Part shown: positions 54,258 to 64,000 of the stretch, one piece after another
How positions within the stretch are numbered: the first letter of the stretch is position 1
How the letters are laid out: every line of letters begins with the position of its first letter
Origin: Molanna angustata
Lineage: Eukaryota > Arthropoda > Insecta > Trichoptera > Molannidae
NCBI GenBank assembly: GCA_963576475.1
Contig: OY754974.1
Coordinates: forward strand, 11,242,904-11,306,903
Length of the DNA stretch: 64,000 nucleotides
Direction: 5' to 3'
The notes under the pieces: model-generated
The model's input: only the letters and a program-made list of their open reading frames with translations
Told to the model about the DNA's origin: nothing
Database searches by the model: none
Translations under genes and position numbers: made by a program

Positions 54258-54420
54258 TTAATAAAAATGAATATCTCCTTGTTAAACAAGTACATATACA
54301 TCTTCCTACGTTCCCTAATATAAGCAGAAATGCTTGTGAACGAGATCGTTCGAGGCAGGATTCGAACTCGCGACCACTGGATTACTAGCCCAGCGCGCTA
54401 ACAGCTCTGCCATCGACATA
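54258..54420 (-). mobile_element. tRNA-derived SINE family 2
   Basis: The minus strand has the complete head ('gatggcagagctgttagcgc', GAGTTCGAATCC), body and the 'acttgtttaacaaggagata' tail with A/T run. It lies next to AT-rich DNA. Confidence 0.75.
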
Positions 54421-54439
54421 TTTATATAAACTTAAAAGT

Positions 54440-54745
54440 ATTTTATGCACAGATTGAGTCACCAACATCAAGGTCTTACTGAAAGATATCATCATAAAGA
54501 CAAAACATATCTTATTTGGGGCATGTATTACGAGGATCGAGGTACGGTATACTACAATTGATCCTTAAAGGCAAGATTGAAGGAAAATGTGAATTGGGCC
54601 GTAAACAAATGTCGTGGCTGAGGAACATCTGCAAATGGACGGTCGAACAATTCTTCGAGCTGGCGAAGGACAGGAAGGCGTTGAATAAAGTGATAGCCGA
54701 TGCTGGGGGATTTTGAAATGGCACCGGAAGAAGAAGAAGAATAAA
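54440..54745 (+). mobile_element. RTE-clade LINE C-terminal fragment
   Basis: The frame reads YLGHVLRGSRYGILQLILKG, KIEGKCELGRKQMSWLRNIC, KWTVEQFFELAKDRKALNKV, IADAGGF and stop, with a 'ggaagaagaagaagaa' tail. Same family as 55590-56460. Confidence 0.8.
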
Positions 54746-54779
54746 GTATTATCTAGTGATTAAAGTGCATTAATACAAA

Positions 54780-55150
54780 GTAATCTCTATTTTTTTAAAT
54801 AATTCTTACCAAATTAAATTTATGTATTTGTTTAATAAATAAATATAAATATTCTACTTAAAATAAAATAAATAAAGTACATTAACAGACATTTTATGGG
54901 AATGTTTAAATTGAGACTAAAACCTGAAGTATGATTAGTTAATCCATACACATATATCAATGTCAAAAATATGGCGTATTGGTAAATATATTATTTTTAA
55001 TTGATGTTCAATACAAACTACCACCATACTATACGTGCTCGTTAAAAGTTTACCATCGAATTTAATATTATGTAGTTACCAATAATTACTTAAACATTAT
55101 GCAGTATCAAACTGTGTATAAAAGTATATTTTTAAATTATTTAGATACGT
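54780..55150. other. AT-rich interval, nothing recognised
   Basis: No frame or repeat boundary seen. Confidence 0.5.
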
Positions 55151-55154
55151 ACTC

Positions 55155-55330
55155 AATCAACCTGCTCCGCTTATGGAGACTATAATAGATCCCTTCGCAG
55201 AACGCTTAAACTAAGAAAATAATAGCATAACACGATGAGTAGCGCATGGAGCCCTATATATGTATTAGCAATCTCTGCATTAAAGTTCAATAAAACAACC
55301 AGCGAGTGCGAATTGACGAATTTTTAATGC
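55155..55330 (+). repeat. Interspersed repeat family E, copy 3
   Basis: 'cctgctccgcttatggagac', 'cttcgcagaacgct', 'gagtagcgcatggagcccta', 'gcaatctctgcattaaagtt' and 'gcgagtgcgaattg' are shared with the other copies. Confidence 0.65.
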
Positions 55331-55589
55331 CCATCAAGCAACTACAGATCTTAGTTTTTGTTCTATGCTTACCGACGTTACACAAACTACTCACAAAACG
55401 ATTACATAAGACGGTGTTGCTCCAACTATAATATATACATATGTACTTGAAACATATAATACATAAATCACAAGTATAAATATAATAACAATTTATACTA
55501 AAATCACATACATCCATAATCTATCTCGCATACATACCAACATACAATAAAACAAATACATAAATACATAGGTACCATATAACATTGTG

Positions 55590-56460
55590 GGAACAATGAG
55601 GCATATAAAATAAGGCAGCGCCTGGTGAAGTGCTACATAATATGGTCCATACTTCTATATGGAGTTGAAACCTGGACCGCTACTCCCACCACCACCCGCT
55701 CCGCATATGGGGACTGTCAACGGCCCCTTCGCAGAACGCTAGAATGAATGACAAAAAAAAACAATGCATGGCACGAAGAGTAGCTCATGGAGCCTTCTAG
55801 ATTAGCAATCTCGGCACCATGGTGCAAAAAGAATAATCAACAAGTGCGAATTGAGATTCACACTTGCGGACTGTCGGCGACTTCAGATCCATATATATAG
55901 GGCATCAGAGAAGTGACCAAGATCTCTGGAAACAGAAAAGTCAGTGAGAATCTTCGGATAATAAGGACCATTAAAGGTCCAGGTTTCAATATGCTTATGC
56001 TTTCAATATGCTTAACCGTCTAGAGTTCTATAGGCTTTTGAAATGTGGCTGCATCGCTGCATGCTGAAAATTTCAAACGTGGAGGTACTCACGAGGGCAA
56101 ATGTTGAGCGCGAGTTAGGTGACACAATAAAGCGATGATAAATATCATATTTGGGTCACATTTTGCGAGGTGAAAAGTACAGGCTGCTACAAATGATTAT
56201 AAAGGGCTGCAATAGAGGGACACTTCAGAATAGGAAGACGTCAGATGTCATGGCTCTGCAACATTCGTGAGTGGACCGGCATCAGAGACAAAATAGAGGG
56301 ACGCCTCAGAATAGGAAGACGTCAGATGTCATGGCTCTGCAACATTCGTGAGTGGACCGGCATCAGAGACGTCGGCGAATTGTTCCGTACGGCGGCGGAT
56401 AGAGATGCCTTCTCAGCAGTGATCGGGGGGGACATGATATAGCACGAAGAAGAAGCATAT
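55590..56460 (+). mobile_element. RTE-clade LINE fragment interrupted by repeat E and carrying an 81-bp duplication
   Basis: Before the interruption the frame reads RLVKCYIIWSILLYGVETWT (RT thumb). After it come AFEMWLHRCMLKISNVE-type wording, ILRGEKYRLLQMIIKG and GRRQMSWLCNIREWTGIRD. The segment at 56211-56291 is repeated at 56292-56372 (81 bp, 27 codons, in frame). Ends 'cacgaagaagaag'. Stops and shifts make it dead. Confidence 0.8.
55680..55890 (+). repeat. Interspersed repeat family E, copy 4
   Basis: The best-preserved copy: 'accacccgctccgcatatgg', 'ggactgtcaacggccccttc', 'gcaatctcggcacc', 'gattcacacttgcggactgtc'. It is inserted in the RTE fragment, so it is mobile. Confidence 0.7.
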
Positions 56461-56466
56461 ATAAGA

Positions 56467-57297
56467 ATGTAGTATGGGTATTTTTTGAAGCATCTCTATA
56501 GAGTTGGAGGAAGAGAGATTATGGATGAAACCAAGGAAAATTACAGACATTACCTGTAATCGGCTGGCTTAGTGATCACTTAACACAATTGCAACTCTCA
56601 CGAATTCAAATGTCTTAAGGGGCCTACACACGACCAACTTGGTTGACAATCTTGTCATCAACATGCCATGTTGACGACAATGTTGAACGTCTGTGGGCAT
56701 GTTGGCGGTTGATATTTCATGATGACAACAATGTTGAGACAATATCAAATCGGTTTGATATTTAGTGGGCGGAGCTTGATGTTGGTGACGATGTTTAGCA
56801 TGTGTGGGACGGTTGACAACCAAATTGATCAACATCTCAGTATGTTTCAATTTTTGAACGCGACGGAACAATAAAGTACCTATGTAGAAGTTTAAACTTG
56901 CACAGTGTATTTATATACACGCACGAACTTTTTGATTCAATAGAAACATCATCGGAAATGATGTTGATCAACTTGGTTGTCAACCTCGCGTTCGATTCAA
57001 CATTGTTGTCAACAAGGTTAACAAACATTGTTGACAACCAAGTTTGTCGTCTGTAGGCCGCTTATAGTGAATTTTCCTTGGAAGAGCTATGAATTCGAAA
57101 CAGATAGGTATTTTTTTAATTAATGTGAAACTGTTCATATGGTTGTGTCAAGCTGGCCATCTCTCGAACATAGTAGGTACAAACTAATATCTGTTATCAT
57201 TTTTATAAAACACAGAGAACTGTCATATCCCAGCGACTTATTTCTATCCTCCATATCTATAGAGATGCTTTAAAAATACCTAAAGTACATAGGTACT
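56467..57297. mobile_element. Possible TIR element containing a nested MITE
   Basis: 'gggtattttttgaagcatct' + 'ctatagagttggagga' at the left has its reverse complement ('cctccatatctatagagatg' + 'ctttaaaaatacct') at 57249-57290. The MITE at 56619-57061 lies between. The flanking duplication was not determined. Confidence 0.5.
56619..57061. mobile_element. MITE with GGCCTACA TIRs and TTAA/TTAT flanks
   Basis: Left 'ggggcctacacacgaccaac' + 'ttggttgacaa' and right 'ttgacaaccaagtttgtcgt' + 'ctgtaggccgc' are inverted repeats. TTAA (56615-56618) and TTAT (57062-57065) flank it. The interior is rich in 'gttgacaa' and 'caatgttga' motifs. piggyBac-like or PIF/Harbinger-like; undecided. Confidence 0.75.
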
Positions 57298-57440
57298 TCT
57301 ATATGCTTCATTGTTCTCATGTGTCAAATTATGGTAAGCATGTATTTGTTATATTGAATCTATGTATGTATGCGAGATAGATTATGGAAGAATGTATTTG
57401 TGGCTTAGATTATATATGATACAGATACCTAGTCAGCGCA

Positions 57441-57594
57441 ATGAATGTATGCCAACTAAAACTACGCGGAAACAGACGAGTTTTACTCGCCTGGCCGTAT
57501 ACGTACACTTACCGATACGCACACCTACATAATACGTAGACCAACCGATCTACCGCCTCACACACATATGTAAAAAAAACTTGGCATACATTTG
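57441..57594. mobile_element. Short inverted-repeat element
   Basis: 'aatgtatgccaac' and 'cttggcatacatt' face each other about 130 bp apart around CpG-containing DNA. Possibly a small MITE. Confidence 0.35.
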
Positions 57595-57658
57595 AATTCG
57601 AAATTTGTACTACACGCGGCTTCTGTACCTTATAATTCTATGGTTTGTGGTATGTACT

Positions 57659-58533
57659 CAGTGGCGGCCGGTGACATTAAATCTTAGAAGGGCTCAAAAT
57701 TATAATAAATTTTACCTAGAAGAGATATTAACTTACAACAGGAATCAGAAAGAAGATATGTGGAACAGTATTATTTTCGTATATAAAAATTATCAGTGTT
57801 TTTCATAATTCTTTTGTTTATCGACAATTACAACGTGAACCTGATCATTTATGCTGTATTTGGTTGGGTTTTTAATAACATTTATAAATAATAAAATGCA
57901 TCGATTGATTATTAAATAATTTGTGACAGCTACTAAATTTTGATAATAAAAAATTGAAAAAAAAAACTTCTGGCAATAGCCGCAAGACTGCTTTACACAT
58001 TTTATGTCTCATACCATTTTTGCAATATTAGGTATGCTATCAATTAATTAAAAAAATAATACTATCATATTTCGGATGATTTATAGTAATATTACGATAT
58101 CAATTAATGTTAGCCTCACGGAATTGCAACTGATTACCAAGAGTTCGACCATCGCAATGTGCCTACAACAAAATATGAATGAATGAAGATATTATAATCC
58201 TTCGCGGGCACTGCCCCGTTTTGCTCGAAATCGGCATACATTCAGCGTGTACGGCGAGTTGCGGCGGCAGCGGGCGGTCGCGTGAATTATATGGGTTCTC
58301 CGGGCACAAGTCGACTGTGCCCGAGGAATGAAATATTTCATAGAATCTTGCTTGCTTTACAAAGCAGGTAGGATTTAATACTTTCGCTAAACATACTATA
58401 GTCGTAAGACGGCAAATATTAATTAGAAAAATAATGTGTTCTCAAAATTTAATTAAATACATTTTTTGGAATCTTTTGAACAAAGTGTTTGGGAGGGCAG
58501 AGCCCGAGAGCCCTTGAGGAAGAGCCGCCACTG
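57659..58533. mobile_element. Non-autonomous hAT-type element
   Basis: The ends are CAGTGGCGGC and GCCGCCACTG, typical hAT wording. The flanks 'tatgtact' and 'catatact' are 8 bp and agree at six positions. The 875-bp body has no transposase; a GC-rich stretch lies at 58200-58330. Confidence 0.75.
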
Positions 58534-58549
58534 CATATACTATTAATAG

Positions 58550-61500
58550 AATTGTTGTAATATGTATGTTTCGAAATCTGCTTGTGATTTATGTATTTTA
58601 TTTATTTATTTATTAAACTTTATGTACAATATTGTGTAAAATGGCGGGTTTATTGCCATATATCGAAATATATTGCAATATAGGTATATAGGTTTATATC
58701 GACATGTTATAAGTATCTTTATACTGTAGTTAGGTACTTCTATGTTTCTGTATGTTTCATTGTTCCCATATATACCTAGCATTGGTTTAAAAAAATCCAT
58801 CATATATAACATTTAATGCAGAAAAACAAATTCCATCATATTTCCCAAATAATGTCGTCTGTCCATCTTCTTTGTGGTCTGCTGAAATTTCTTTTCCATC
58901 TCTCAGAGCTCTGTCTTGCCACATAATATGTAATATCCTGTCCATAGCCTCTTCAGTTTTACCACATGATCCATGATATCCGTAACTTTTGTTAAGTGTC
59001 TGACATATTCCACCACATATAAATTAAATAATATATTTATGCTACACATTATATTATATTTGTCACTTTTATGTGAATTTTATATTTTTCACTCTTATGC
59101 TAAAACATATTAATGGGACACAATGAACTTATCATACTTTTTATTCTATATTCTTAACTTATAAAAATTGTATGCTGTTTCTTTTCCAAATAAAAAAAAA
59201 TGTCGGTGTTAAGAAGTAGGAAATAATCAACTTTTCTTTTAAGTATACAAATAATATGGAATGGTTGAGGGCTGGCAGAGGGCGCTCTGTCGAGAGTATT
59301 TGGAATATTACTAAGTTTAGTTTGTCGATCGATTTTATAACATATTAACGTATTTGGAATATATTTGCCACGACACAAAGTGTAGATAGGTACCTCCTAA
59401 TCAGAGTTGAAGGGAGTCGCTGAAGACCGAGAGCGTAGTTTGCTCCAATAACCAATTGATTGAAACCAAAGAAAAATAATAAGTACCAATAAGCACTGTA
59501 ATAGATGTCTTTAAAGTGTCCAATTCTTAAAGAAAAGAACAACGATTTCCTAAGAAGATATTTTCTCAGTTTTTTCATATTTCATAAAAGCTATGCAAAA
59601 ATAGTAGTTGCTTTCTCAGATGGCAATTAAGTTGATAAATTGCGAAATAAGCATTATTAATTTTTAAAGGTTATGTTTGTGTTATGCGACCGCCGCGTCG
59701 TCGCACGCTATTTTCGAGTCTTTTCAAATGACATTTGTACATGAACTATGCAAATTTTATATTTTGTTAGCAACGTGCCATGGTTATATTTCAATAGTTT
59801 ATGTATAAACTTAGACTTAGAAGATCAGTTGCTTGGGCCCTAGAAAGTCATTGGGCATTAGAGTCTGGATGAGTTTTGTTTTATTGGAGAGGTCAATAGT
59901 TTTCAAAAATGGACACGACCATTCAGGAACGAAGAGTATGACCAAGAAGAACTTGTATTAAATGAATGAAGCTTTGTTCGACTATCGAAATAAAAATGTC
60001 AAAATAAAGCATTTTATCGTTCGATTCGCTAAAAATTCATTTTAGACGTCAGCATTTGGCATGTTTTAACATCTTCATTTATTGTCACAAATTATATTAT
60101 TTATTTATAAATTCGATGTTAATGTTGAGTTCCATTCTGATTTAATGAAATTTCAAATTTATTAATTTTATGTATTTTGTTATTCTGAAGACCGAATGAA
60201 ACAAAACAAATAAAATAGTGATAGTTCTGGTGAACATATTAAAGTTTTTAATGACTTGATTAAAATTTTAATTCATCATTGAAATTAAATATAACTGAAC
60301 TATATAAATGAAAAAGCTTTTTTGATGGAAATACTAAAAAATCGCCGTTAGTACTGAAATGTAAAAGTTTTATGACATTATTATATGTTGAGAATTTTAC
60401 TTTGTACATTATGTCATATTACAAATTTAAATAAATTTATGAAGCTGTTTACTTCGAAGAGTTCCGTTAAAAATATTTTTCGTTCTATAATATTTTTAAT
60501 GGTTTCATCAGGGGAATCGGTCGTTCCGTTTGAAAGCATTACAAAATGTAGAATTAAAACAGCTTGTTTATATTAAAAAAAAAAACAATCTCATAACATT
60601 AAGTATAGGTGTACTGAATCTTTAGATTCAATGTGTCTTTTTTGAATGTGTTTTGAATGTAGGTACATAGGTACTTGAATATTTTCTTCTCTGGGCGGTG
60701 GCGTTATGATAATCCTAGGATGGAATATGGTTAGGTTGGATCTCAAACGCCCGAATAGTTGGTATAGTAAAAAAAAATGTATATCACATTTTGTTGTAAA
60801 TGCATTTTTGTGTACATCCGTATATCCAGGGTATACAAGGGCCTTAAATTAAAATCGCTCTATTGGAACGAAACATCTATTGCCGACTGCCGCAATGATC
60901 GAAACTCACCTTTAATGAAAAGTCGCATACATCATTCGCTTTAGAGTGGGAAGGTTGGAAAATGTACCGTTACAATATTCGCATAGACTAATAAGAAAAT
61001 GAAGACAAAAGAACGTAGCTTTATAAGAAAGTATAAAATGACTTTATATTCTGCTTAATAATGCACTGATGCAAAAATAAGAATTTCACAAATTCTTGAA
61101 CATAATAACAATTTATTATTACATGTTAAAAGTGTGTTTTATCTTTTTTACTATTCATTAGTTTTTTATACCCGGAGTTGCTCGAGAAGGTAAATGTGAA
61201 GCAATATGCCAACGTATCAAGAAAATCGTTTGGTAATTTTGAACTGCTTATTTGTTATGATAAATTCAGAATGAGTAAAAAATATCCAATAAATAAACAA
61301 AAATATGTTAGTTTTATTAAAAACAGTCCCCTTCATCCGTCCCTTCCTTTCTGTCTCAAAAAATGTAAAGGGAAGTGGTTTGAAATTTCAGTAGGATTGG
61401 ACTGGGAAAGAAATTTTAGCAGGATTGGAGTTGAAAAGTGGTTTTATAATTTGAATGAATTTAAGCATTACCAAGAGTTTAGTGTTGGCCATAAGTCCCA

Positions 61501-61800
61501 TATTCTTATATATTAAAGTTTCCGTTTGTCCCATCCACTTGGATCGTTGAATGAATTCTAAGTACATATACCTACTTTTTTTCTTAATTCGTTTATGATA
61601 TGAATATATAAACAAACAAAAATTGAGATTATTGTTAAATTAATAATTAAAAACCATACACCTATAACACATAATAATTACCCTAAAATATTAGTATGAG
61701 TATTTGATTTGTTTTCGATATTGGGTAGGTAGGTATAGGTACTAACAGAAATAGATAACTCAACTATTTGAATGATATCTTGAACAACAGGAATATTAGA
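58550..61800. other. AT-rich region without recognised genes
   Basis: The longest frame (61178-61513, +, 112 codons) has no motif I recognise and unremarkable low-complexity composition. No RNA gene, TIR pair or LINE tail was seen with confidence. Confidence 0.5.
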
Positions 61801-61804
61801 AGCT

Positions 61805-62440
61805 TGAATAATCTATTTTATTTTTTTATTTTATTTTATTTTGCAAACATACAGTCATATAACAAATTATACATTAATAATATAACACTCCATTAGTGGA
61901 CCAATTAAGTTTACAGAAATAATAAATTTTCTGTTATAATATAGTGGAAAGAATGGAATTTGGAATTGGACGGAAAGAGAAAGCCAAAACACTACTCACC
62001 AGAAGCCACAGAGGCATTCAGGGACTTAATTACTGATGATTTGAATCTAAAAATTGATGTATTGCAGAGGTCTATAGTCTTAAAGAACACATTGAAATTG
62101 TTACATGTTCTATGGATAAATGTACTCTGTAAATTATTTGTTTTACATATTGGTAATTTAAATGGCAGTGGATTCCAGGTATGACGTAATGGGCGGTTAA
62201 ATGATATTAAATTTAGTATGTAAGTAGTCGATGGAGTCTATTTTATTGTTTATCAATTTGTGTAGATATAACATATCAGTTAATATCCTTCGATTTTCTA
62301 AAGTCATTAATTTATGATGTTGTGCAGAGAGGCGATAGTTATCGAATGATATTTTTTTTTATTAACAAAAACAATACAAGGATCACATATAAATCATAAT
62401 TTAAAAGGTATACAATTTCAATCATATAATTCATACACGG
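61805..62440. other. AT-rich interval with a short unrecognised frame
   Basis: A frame at 61960-62181 (+) reads KRKPKHYSPEATEAFRDLIT and continues without a known domain. It may be a remnant; nothing else supports a gene. Confidence 0.3.
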
Positions 62441-62449
62441 AAAAAAATC

Positions 62450-62960
62450 TAGAGTAATGACAACGCTTATACGTCGAAATCAGACTCTTATGAGGGGTTC
62501 AAATATCACCAATCCTTGAAGAGTCCAGAAAACTTTTTTTAGAGTTAAAATTTTCTGTGGTTGACACAACTTCACAGGAGTTGAGGATCCTCTAATTTTA
62601 CGAAAGTTGAATTTACACTAAGACCCTTTTAAACTTGTCCCAAATCTTATAGAGTTGAAACAACCGTTGTAGATTTGTAGCAAAACAATTCATGGTGTTG
62701 TGTCAGCACTTAGGAGTTGAATCAACTCAAACTTTTTTTTCTAAATACAACCTCAAGCTTTTTTTTAGGGTTTGAACCAAACTCTAAAGGGGTTGTAACA
62801 ACCCTAACAGTGTGTTAACATCCCTTTTATTATGGGGTTGTAATAACTTTATCAACGTTATTACAACGCAGACTTGAGTTGAAACATAACTCTATTTTTG
62901 CTTCTGGAGTTAATACAACTCTATCTTGGAGTCGATACAAACCCTACAATCTTTATGACA
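62450..62960 (+). repeat. GAGTTG..ACAAC-rich degenerate repeat field
   Basis: Motifs such as 'gagttgaaacaacc', 'gagttgaatcaactc', 'gggttgtaacaaccc' and 'gagttaatacaactc' recur every ~30-50 bases on both strands, each a small dyad. The same wording makes up the 85-bp array to the right. Confidence 0.6.
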
Positions 62961-63142
62961 ATGATTAATATGAACACATATATAATTCCACAATTTATTT
63001 TATTTTTCTCCCGACGACCGTTTCGGCTTATAAGGCCATAATCAACCAGTTGATTATGGCCTTATAAGCCGAAACGGTCGTCGGGAGAAAAATAAAATAA
63101 ATTGTGGAATTATATATGTGTTCATATTAATCATTGTCATAA
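62953..63142. repeat. Near-perfect palindrome, 94-bp arms, with hammerhead-like core
   Basis: The arms 62953-63046 and 63049-63142 are exact reverse complements with a 2-base centre. The right arm reads TTGATTA, a GGC-cttataa-GCC stem-loop, then GAAACGGTCGTC, the order of a hammerhead core with two changed positions (CTGATGA to TTGATTA). It separates the degenerate field from the 85-bp array. Confidence 0.8.
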
Positions 63143-63195
63143 TGGAATTCTACAAATTAGAAGCCGTCACAATCGAAAGATTGAAAAGTGCCTAC

Positions 63196-63633
63196 AATCT
63201 TTATCCCAACTCTTGTAGTGGCCCCTATAACCATTCATGAAGTTAATACAATCCCACTTTAGAGTTGAAACAAACTCTATAATCTTTATCCCAACTCTTG
63301 TAGTGGCCCCTATAACCATTCATGAAGTTAATACAACCCCACTTTAGAGTTGAAACAAACTCTATAATCTTTATCCCAACTCTTGTAGTGGCCCCTATAA
63401 CCATTCATAAAGTTAATACAACCCCACTTTAGAGTTGAAACAAACTCTATAATCTTTATCCCAACTCTTGTAGTGGCCCCTATAACCATTCATGAAGTTA
63501 ATACAACCCCACTTTAGAGTTGAAACAAACTCTATAATCTTTATCCCAACTCTTGTAGTGGCCCCTATAACCATTCATGAAGTTAATACAAATCCACTTT
63601 AGAGTTGAAACAAACTCTATAATCTTTATCCCA
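63196..63633 (+). repeat. 85-bp tandem repeat, five units plus a partial
   Basis: Units start 'aatctttatcccaactcttg' at 63196, 63281, 63366, 63451 and 63536, with a partial at 63621. They differ at only a few bases (for example caatccc/caacccc/caaatcc), so the array is young or homogenised. Confidence 0.95.
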
Positions 63634-63679
63634 TGTAATGTTCCTTCAACCCCTCCATATTAGTTCTTATAATTCTACA

Positions 63680-63975
63680 TAGTGTTCCTTGTACTCTTCG
63701 ATATGAGACTCTTCAACTCAAAGAGTTTTCTCTTCCCAAGGAAAAACAGGTCCTTGGGAACGCATTTGATGGGACATTTTTTGAATCATTTATCAACAGT
63801 AAGACTTTACACCCGTTTTAATATTAACGAGTGAAGCAGCCTTAATTTTTATTTTTGTTTAATGATGATAAATGATTCAAAAAGTCTCCCAGCAAATGCA
63901 TTCCCAAGGACCTGCTTTTCCTTGGAAAGAGAAAGCTCTTAGAGATGAAGGGACTCATATCGAATAGTATAATAT
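63680..63975. repeat. Large foldback, ~115-bp arms
   Basis: The left arm ('ttcgatatgagactcttcaa', 'cttcccaaggaaaaacaggt', 'ccttgggaacgcatttgatg', 'gaatcatttatca') and right arm (reverse complements such as 'tgataaatgattcaaaaagt', 'ccaaggacctgcttttcctt', 'gggactcatatcgaa') pair across a ~65-base loop. Non-coding; a MITE or foldback element is likely. Confidence 0.75.
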
Positions 63976-64000
63976 AGATAATTTTACTCTTTGAGTATCA

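Noticed and set aside
61178..61516. 112-codon frame as a gene
   Set aside because: No motif, splice context or repeat of the pattern; an AT-rich chance frame is as likely.

Overview
This is AT-rich, very repeat-rich nuclear DNA from an insect. It is eukaryotic: the recognisable genes are split by GT-AG introns and the rest is dense with LINE 3' ends, tRNA-derived SINEs, foldback MITEs, Helitron-like repeats and minisatellites. The longest gene is an ortholog of the Drosophila carbon dioxide receptor subunit Gr21a. That family is known from flies, beetles and moths and is missing from ants, bees and wasps, so a beetle, moth or fly is likely. I do not name the order.

Three gene loci can be supported. 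(1) A three-exon 3-ketodihydrosphingosine reductase (KDSR) gene on the + strand (12992-16303, 329 aa, intact short-chain dehydrogenase motifs). (2) A nine-exon CO2-receptor gustatory receptor on the - strand (50523 down to 19782, 459 aa). I joined it exon by exon, and every splice site and phase agrees. Its coding sequence is only 1.38 kb but it covers 30.7 kb, because its introns have filled with mobile DNA. KDSR and this gene point tail to tail. (3) A candidate small two-exon gene on the - strand at 4672-4342, much less certain. Between KDSR and the receptor lies a broken piece of the oligosaccharyltransferase delta subunit (ribophorin II/Swp1), with a frame break and an internal deletion.

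Layout. 0-1.3 kb: a Helentron-like repeat with a nested retroposon. 1.57-4.33 kb: a young 5'-truncated LINE with an uninterrupted RT and RNase H frame, poly-A tail and 11-bp target-site duplication. 5-12.5 kb: GC-rich TE pieces, a SINE, a foldback MITE, and a GTCGG-rich minisatellite holding an inserted GC-rich island. 13-16.3 kb: KDSR, with a LINE tail in intron 1 and SINE plus twin-primed LINE pieces in intron 2. 16.4-19.7 kb: a MITE and the OST-delta pseudogene. 19.8-50.5 kb: the CO2 receptor gene. Its introns hold at least nine copies of one ~1.0-kb Helentron-like family (CCAAC...CTAG ends, GT/GTCT microsatellite core, insertion between T and T), several in head-to-tail arrays, plus a 1.5-kb nested TIR element, a hAT-like element, a DDE transposase fragment, paired MITEs and a 46-50-bp minisatellite. 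50.6-58.6 kb: RTE- and CR1-type LINE tails, SINEs, a hAT-type element and a TTAA-flanked MITE. 58.6-62.4 kb: no gene seen. 62.4-64 kb: a GTTG..ACAAC-rich repeat field, a nearly perfect 94-bp-arm palindrome with a decayed hammerhead-like core, an exact 85-bp tandem array and a large foldback.

Most interesting for follow-up: the Helentron concatemers inside a chemoreceptor gene, two inverted-repeat loci with hammerhead-ribozyme-like cores (Penelope-like element terminus style), and tandem decoy copies of a splice donor beside receptor exon 6.
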